This document shows positions 61,321 through 64,000 of a DNA stretch of 64,000 nucleotides, piece by piece. Made by a program: the position numbers and the translations under genes. Below the pieces are notes generated by a model. That model saw nothing but the letters and a program-made list of their open reading frames with translations. It searched no databases and had not been told where the DNA came from. The stretch covers positions 3,286,001-3,350,000 of the forward strand of contig NZ_CBDDBS010000002.1 in assembly GCF_965225875.1 (NCBI RefSeq). Direction: 5' to 3'. Every line of letters begins with the position of its first letter. Within the stretch, counting starts at the first letter, position 1. Source of the stretch: Haliscomenobacter sp965225875. GTDB taxonomy: Bacteria > Bacteroidota > Bacteroidia > Chitinophagales > Saprospiraceae.

Positions 61321-61875
61321 ATGCAACGAGATGAATTAGAAAACTTTGTTTTGGACAAACGCGAAGCTTTTGATGACGCGATTCCCAGTTTAAAGGTGTG
61401 GGCAGACATTGACCGGGCACTGAACAAGCCCTCCGTGAGTCAACCCCTCACTTTCCAGCGCTTTTTTAAGGTAGCTGCCGCAGTGGCAGTTATTCTGGTA
61501 GTTGGTGGTTTTGGTGGCAGTATGATAACCCGCTGGCAAAAAGCGGACCCTGTAGCCATCATGGAAAAAGTCAACCCCGAATACCCGGAACTGGAGCAAT
61601 ATTACCGCCAGCAAATCAACACCAAGGTGCAGCAATTGGCTCGTTATGAGCCCAATGGCACTTTCATGTCAGACATGAAAAAAATGGACAAGGTGATGGA
61701 TGAGCTGAAGGAAGAACTCCGCGTAGCCCCCAAAGGGCAAGAGGAGGAAATTATTGCCACCATGATCCAGACTTATCAAACCAAAGTCGCTATTCTGGAG
61801 CGCGTTCTTGAGCAGATGCGGACGTCCAAACCGCAACCCAAAAAAACCACGAGCAATGAGGAAGTCAGCTTATGA
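61321..61875 (+). CDS. Membrane protein downstream of the sigma factor, putative anti-sigma factor, 184 aa
   Basis: Not a recognisable anti-sigma family by sequence, but the plan fits: ~55 cytoplasmic residues (MQRDELENFVLDKREAFDD), one TM segment (FKVAAAVAVILVVGGFGGSMI, ~52-73) and a ~110-residue periplasmic helical part. It lacks the zinc HxxxCxxC motif of ZAS-type anti-sigmas. Start at ATG 61321; an upstream TTG at 61291 is possible. It ends with a 20-nt overlap with the next gene, so the two are translationally coupled. Confidence 0.78.
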   Translation: MQRDELENFVLDKREAFDDAIPSLKVWADIDRALNKPSVSQPLTFQRFFKVAAAVAVILVVGGFGGSMITRWQKADPVAIMEKVNPEYPELEQYYRQQINTKVQQLARYEPNGTFMSDMKKMDKVMDELKEELRVAPKGQEEEIIATMIQTYQTKVAILERVLEQMRTSKPQPKKTTSNEEVSL

Positions 61876-62983
61876 TTTGAAAAAACCTCTTTCGATGTTG
61901 TTGGTATTTACGATGATTGCCTGTTCACTTTGTGGTTTTACCACTTTCGGTGAATTTACCAAAACCATCAAGAGAGAGTTTGACATTTCGGCCAATGGCA
62001 CTACTTACTTGAGCAACAAGTATGGAAAAATTGAAGTCAAAACCTGGGACAAAAACCGAGTCAAAATCGCCGTCACCATCGTGGTGAAGGAAGGCTCGGA
62101 GGAAGATGCCCAAAAAGTCTTTAATGCCATCACCGTTAATTTTTCCAACGGCGCCGATTATGTAAAAGCCGAAACCGCTATCGAGCAAATTCGCCGTTCC
62201 TGGATCTGGGACGATGGCAAAGCCGATTACAAGATCAATTACGAAGTGTATGTTCCTGCGACCATCAACCTCCAGGTAGACCAACGTTATGGCGATGTAT
62301 ACCTCGCTTCGGTGAGTGGCAAAGCCAAATTATCGGTCAAGTATGGTAATTTCAAAACCGAATCGGTGGGTGATGGCTCCAATTTTGAATTGGCTTATGG
62401 CAATGGTACCATTGGTCATGCGCAGAATGCCTCGGTTGCACTGAGTTATTCCAAACTAACGGTGACAGAAGCGAATGACTTGACCTTGAATAGTGCTTAC
62501 TCCGGCTTGAACGCGCCTAAGCTCAATTCATTGACTACTACCGCGAAATACGACAATTACAGCCTCGGTACCATCAAAAGCCTGAAGGCCACGGGGATGT
62601 ACAGTAAATTTGCCGCCACCAATGCGGGCAGTGTCGCCATCAGTGGCCAATACAACTCGGTATCGATGGGTGAGATTTCCAAAAGTTTGGATCTCGATCT
62701 CAACTACGGCAGCTGTAATGTGTCCTTCTCCAAGGGTTTGACCAATGCTTCCGTCAGGGCCAATTATACCGACGTAACCATGAAGGTACTTCCTGACCTC
62801 TGTTGCTACCAGCTCGATGCCGCCGCCAATTATGCTGGTGTGCGTTACCCCCAAGCCATGAATGTTACTTATGAGGTGCAAAAGCCCACTTCTCACGTTG
62901 TCAAAGGCCATGTGGGCAGCAGCGATGCGCCAATGATCAAGGCAAGTGTAAATTATGGGGGGATTAAGGTGTTGAGTAATTAA
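61856..62983 (+). CDS. Envelope protein with DUF4097-like beta-solenoid, 375 aa
   Basis: N-terminal hydrophobic signal (SMLLVFTMIACSLCGF), then a domain like DUF4097 (KTIKREFDISANGTTYLSNKYG, IEVKTWDKNRVKIAVTIVV), which is a repetitive beta-helix made of NxYG-type turns (DQRYGDVYLASVSG, VKYGNFKTE, ANYTDVTMKVL). Alternative ATG at 61808 overlaps the previous gene more deeply. Start at 61856 overlaps it by 20 nt. It likely works at the envelope in the pathway sensed by the ECF sigma factor. Its TAA stop overlaps the next inverted repeat. Confidence 0.82.
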   Translation: MRKSAYDLKKPLSMLLVFTMIACSLCGFTTFGEFTKTIKREFDISANGTTYLSNKYGKIEVKTWDKNRVKIAVTIVVKEGSEEDAQKVFNAITVNFSNGADYVKAETAIEQIRRSWIWDDGKADYKINYEVYVPATINLQVDQRYGDVYLASVSGKAKLSVKYGNFKTESVGDGSNFELAYGNGTIGHAQNASVALSYSKLTVTEANDLTLNSAYSGLNAPKLNSLTTTAKYDNYSLGTIKSLKATGMYSKFAATNAGSVAISGQYNSVSMGEISKSLDLDLNYGSCNVSFSKGLTNASVRANYTDVTMKVLPDLCCYQLDAAANYAGVRYPQAMNVTYEVQKPTSHVVKGHVGSSDAPMIKASVNYGGIKVLSN

Positions 62984-63044
62984 AGATGAGAGATGAGAGA
63001 TGAAAAATAACTGGTTACCCTGTCATCTTTCATCTCTCATCTTT
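62982..63044. repeat. 22-bp inverted repeat with heptamer-built arms after the DUF4097-like gene
   Basis: Arm 62982-63003 (AAAGATG AGAGATG AGAGATG A) pairs with 63023-63044 with one mismatch; loop 19 nt. It overlaps the last two bases of the TAA stop codon. Confidence 0.85.
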
Positions 63045-63170
63045 CATCTCTCTCAATTCGTTTCCAATTTTACTGATCTATATTTCCACATCCGCCATTT
63101 TAGCGAACGTAAGTTCCGCTGGAATGGCATTTTTATTTTACTTTGGACCTGAAAAACGAAATCAGGTCAA

Positions 63171-64000
63171 ATGAAGATAAAATTCTGCGGCGCGGCCCGG
63201 GAAGTCACCGGAAGTTGCCATTTGATTACCCTGGAAGATGGCTTCAAAATTTTGTTGGACTGCGGTTTATACCAGGGGGCCGACAAAAACCTGGAGGATT
63301 TTAATGCCCAATGGCTCTTTGATCCGGCAGAAATTGATTGCCTGGTGCTCTCCCATGCCCACATCGACCACGCCGGGCGCATCCCCAAATTGGTTAAAGA
63401 CGGGTTCAAAGGCACCATCCACTCCACCCACGCCACCCGCAGCCTGTGTAGCTTAATGCTGCTGGATAGCGCCATGATCCAGGAGCGGGAAGTTGACTAC
63501 AAGCGGAAGCGGCAAAGTAAAAACCACCATTTTGACGATATCGCCTACGAAGAACCCATCTATACCCGCGAGGATGTGCACAATACGATGGAGTTATTCA
63601 CCTCTTATACTTATGAAAAATGGTTTAAAATCCATCCACAAGTAGAAGTACTCTTTCGAGATGCCGGGCATATTTTGGGCAGTGCCAGCATAAGTTTAAA
63701 AATTCAGGAAAAGGGCAAAATGATCCATTTTGGGTTCACTGGAGACGTTGGGCGCCCCCATCGACCCATTCTGCGTGATCCGCTCCCGATGCCAGAGATG
63801 GACTACATCATCTGCGAGTCTACCTATGGCGACCGGGTTCACGAGGCATTACCCGCCGAAACTACCCACCTGCTCAACATCATTCGGCATACTTGTGTGG
63901 AAAAAGGGGGGAAATTGCTCATTCCTGCTTTTAGTGTAGGGCGCACCCAGGAAATAGTTTACCTCCTGGATCAGATGGCCAATCAAGATCTTTTACCCCG
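63171..64000 (+). CDS. MBL-fold/beta-CASP RNA-processing nuclease, N-terminal part (3' end cut by window)
   Basis: Open frame from ATG 63171 to the window end (276 codons). It is a metallo-beta-lactamase fold of the CPSF/RNase J-like exonuclease group: FCGAAREVTGSCHLI, LDCGLYQG, the metal motif HAHIDHAG (HxHxDH), DAGHILGSASI with the next His, and FTGDVGR with the Asp ligand. After ~200 residues the beta-CASP part begins (ICESTYGDR, LIPAFSVGRTQEIVYLLD). It should act on RNA or DNA ends in the cytoplasm. The C-terminal RNA-specificity (KH/Zn) part lies outside the window. Confidence 0.93.
   Translation, partial: MKIKFCGAAREVTGSCHLITLEDGFKILLDCGLYQGADKNLEDFNAQWLFDPAEIDCLVLSHAHIDHAGRIPKLVKDGFKGTIHSTHATRSLCSLMLLDSAMIQEREVDYKRKRQSKNHHFDDIAYEEPIYTREDVHNTMELFTSYTYEKWFKIHPQVEVLFRDAGHILGSASISLKIQEKGKMIHFGFTGDVGRPHRPILRDPLPMPEMDYIICESTYGDRVHEALPAETTHLLNIIRHTCVEKGGKLLIPAFSVGRTQEIVYLLDQMANQDLLP

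Noticed and set aside
1..64000. tRNA, rRNA or known riboswitch
   Set aside because: No cloverleaf, rRNA-like stretch or recognisable riboswitch core was noticed by eye; a covariance-model search would be needed to exclude small RNAs.

Overview
The window looks like a chromosomal segment of a Bacteroidota bacterium, most likely of the class Saprospiria (Haliscomenobacter- or Lewinella-like; the genus is a guess). Three things support this. At least four proteins end in type IX secretion (T9SS) sorting domains or a gliding-motility-type C-terminal domain. Promoters fit the Bacteroidota -7 element TAnnTTTG rather than TATAAT. Families typical of the phylum are present (DUF4292, DUF1800 paired with DUF1501, two-component-regulator propeller hybrid kinases, polyphosphate-type ROK kinase). 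No rRNA, tRNA, CRISPR array, prophage or intact insertion sequence was seen. I count 52 protein-coding genes; the first (5' end) and last (3' end) are cut by the window edges.

Layout. 1-7.2 kb: C-terminal part of a very large repeat adhesin, a small secreted protein, a copper-chaperone-like HMA protein, and a DUF1800/DUF1501 pair. 7.2-14.9 kb (minus strand): a GbsR-type regulator, gcvT, a HEAT-repeat/cyclophilin lipoprotein, PBP1A and aroB. 15-19.9 kb: a phenylacetyl-CoA epoxidase operon paaE-A-B-C-D plus a paaH-like 3-hydroxyacyl-CoA dehydrogenase, behind a promoter whose -33 region lies in a perfect palindrome. 19.9-25.7 kb: an ABM-domain protein, a DUF62 SAM hydrolase, phoH (TTG start), an OsmC protein, aroA and comM. 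26-29.5 kb: nagA, a T9SS YWTD-propeller protein and a GNAT protein. 29.6-33.9 kb: a LacI-type regulator divergent from a GlcG-like protein, an aldo/keto reductase and a secreted TIM-barrel/CBM6 protein. 33.9-41.6 kb (minus): hflX, an EnvC-like M23 protein, a DUF4292 lipoprotein, a TPR protein, a sugar-phosphate nucleotidyltransferase and pyk. 42-50.7 kb: an ATP-grasp protein, a 1597-residue propeller/histidine kinase/receiver/cyclase fusion, an LRR protein and an AraC regulator. 50.8-53.6 kb: PhyH dioxygenase, zinc alcohol dehydrogenase and esterase. 53.8-64 kb: a LolC/E-like permease, a PKD-cyclophilin lipoprotein, a ppgK-like glucokinase, an AIM24 protein, T9SS PhoD phosphatase, an ECF sigma factor with a membrane partner and a DUF4097-like protein, and the start of an MBL/beta-CASP nuclease.

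The least expected signal is non-coding. About a dozen long, perfect or nearly perfect inverted repeats sit at the 3' ends of genes, several overlapping or supplying the stop codon. They differ in sequence but share architecture. In four of them the arms are built from tandem 7-8 nt units. One ~40-bp palindrome occurs three times (17383, 29607, 53638). Two of these elements lie inside the paa operon. These look like mobile or self-propagating palindromes targeted to, or tolerated at, gene ends, and they may act as terminators or mRNA-processing sites.
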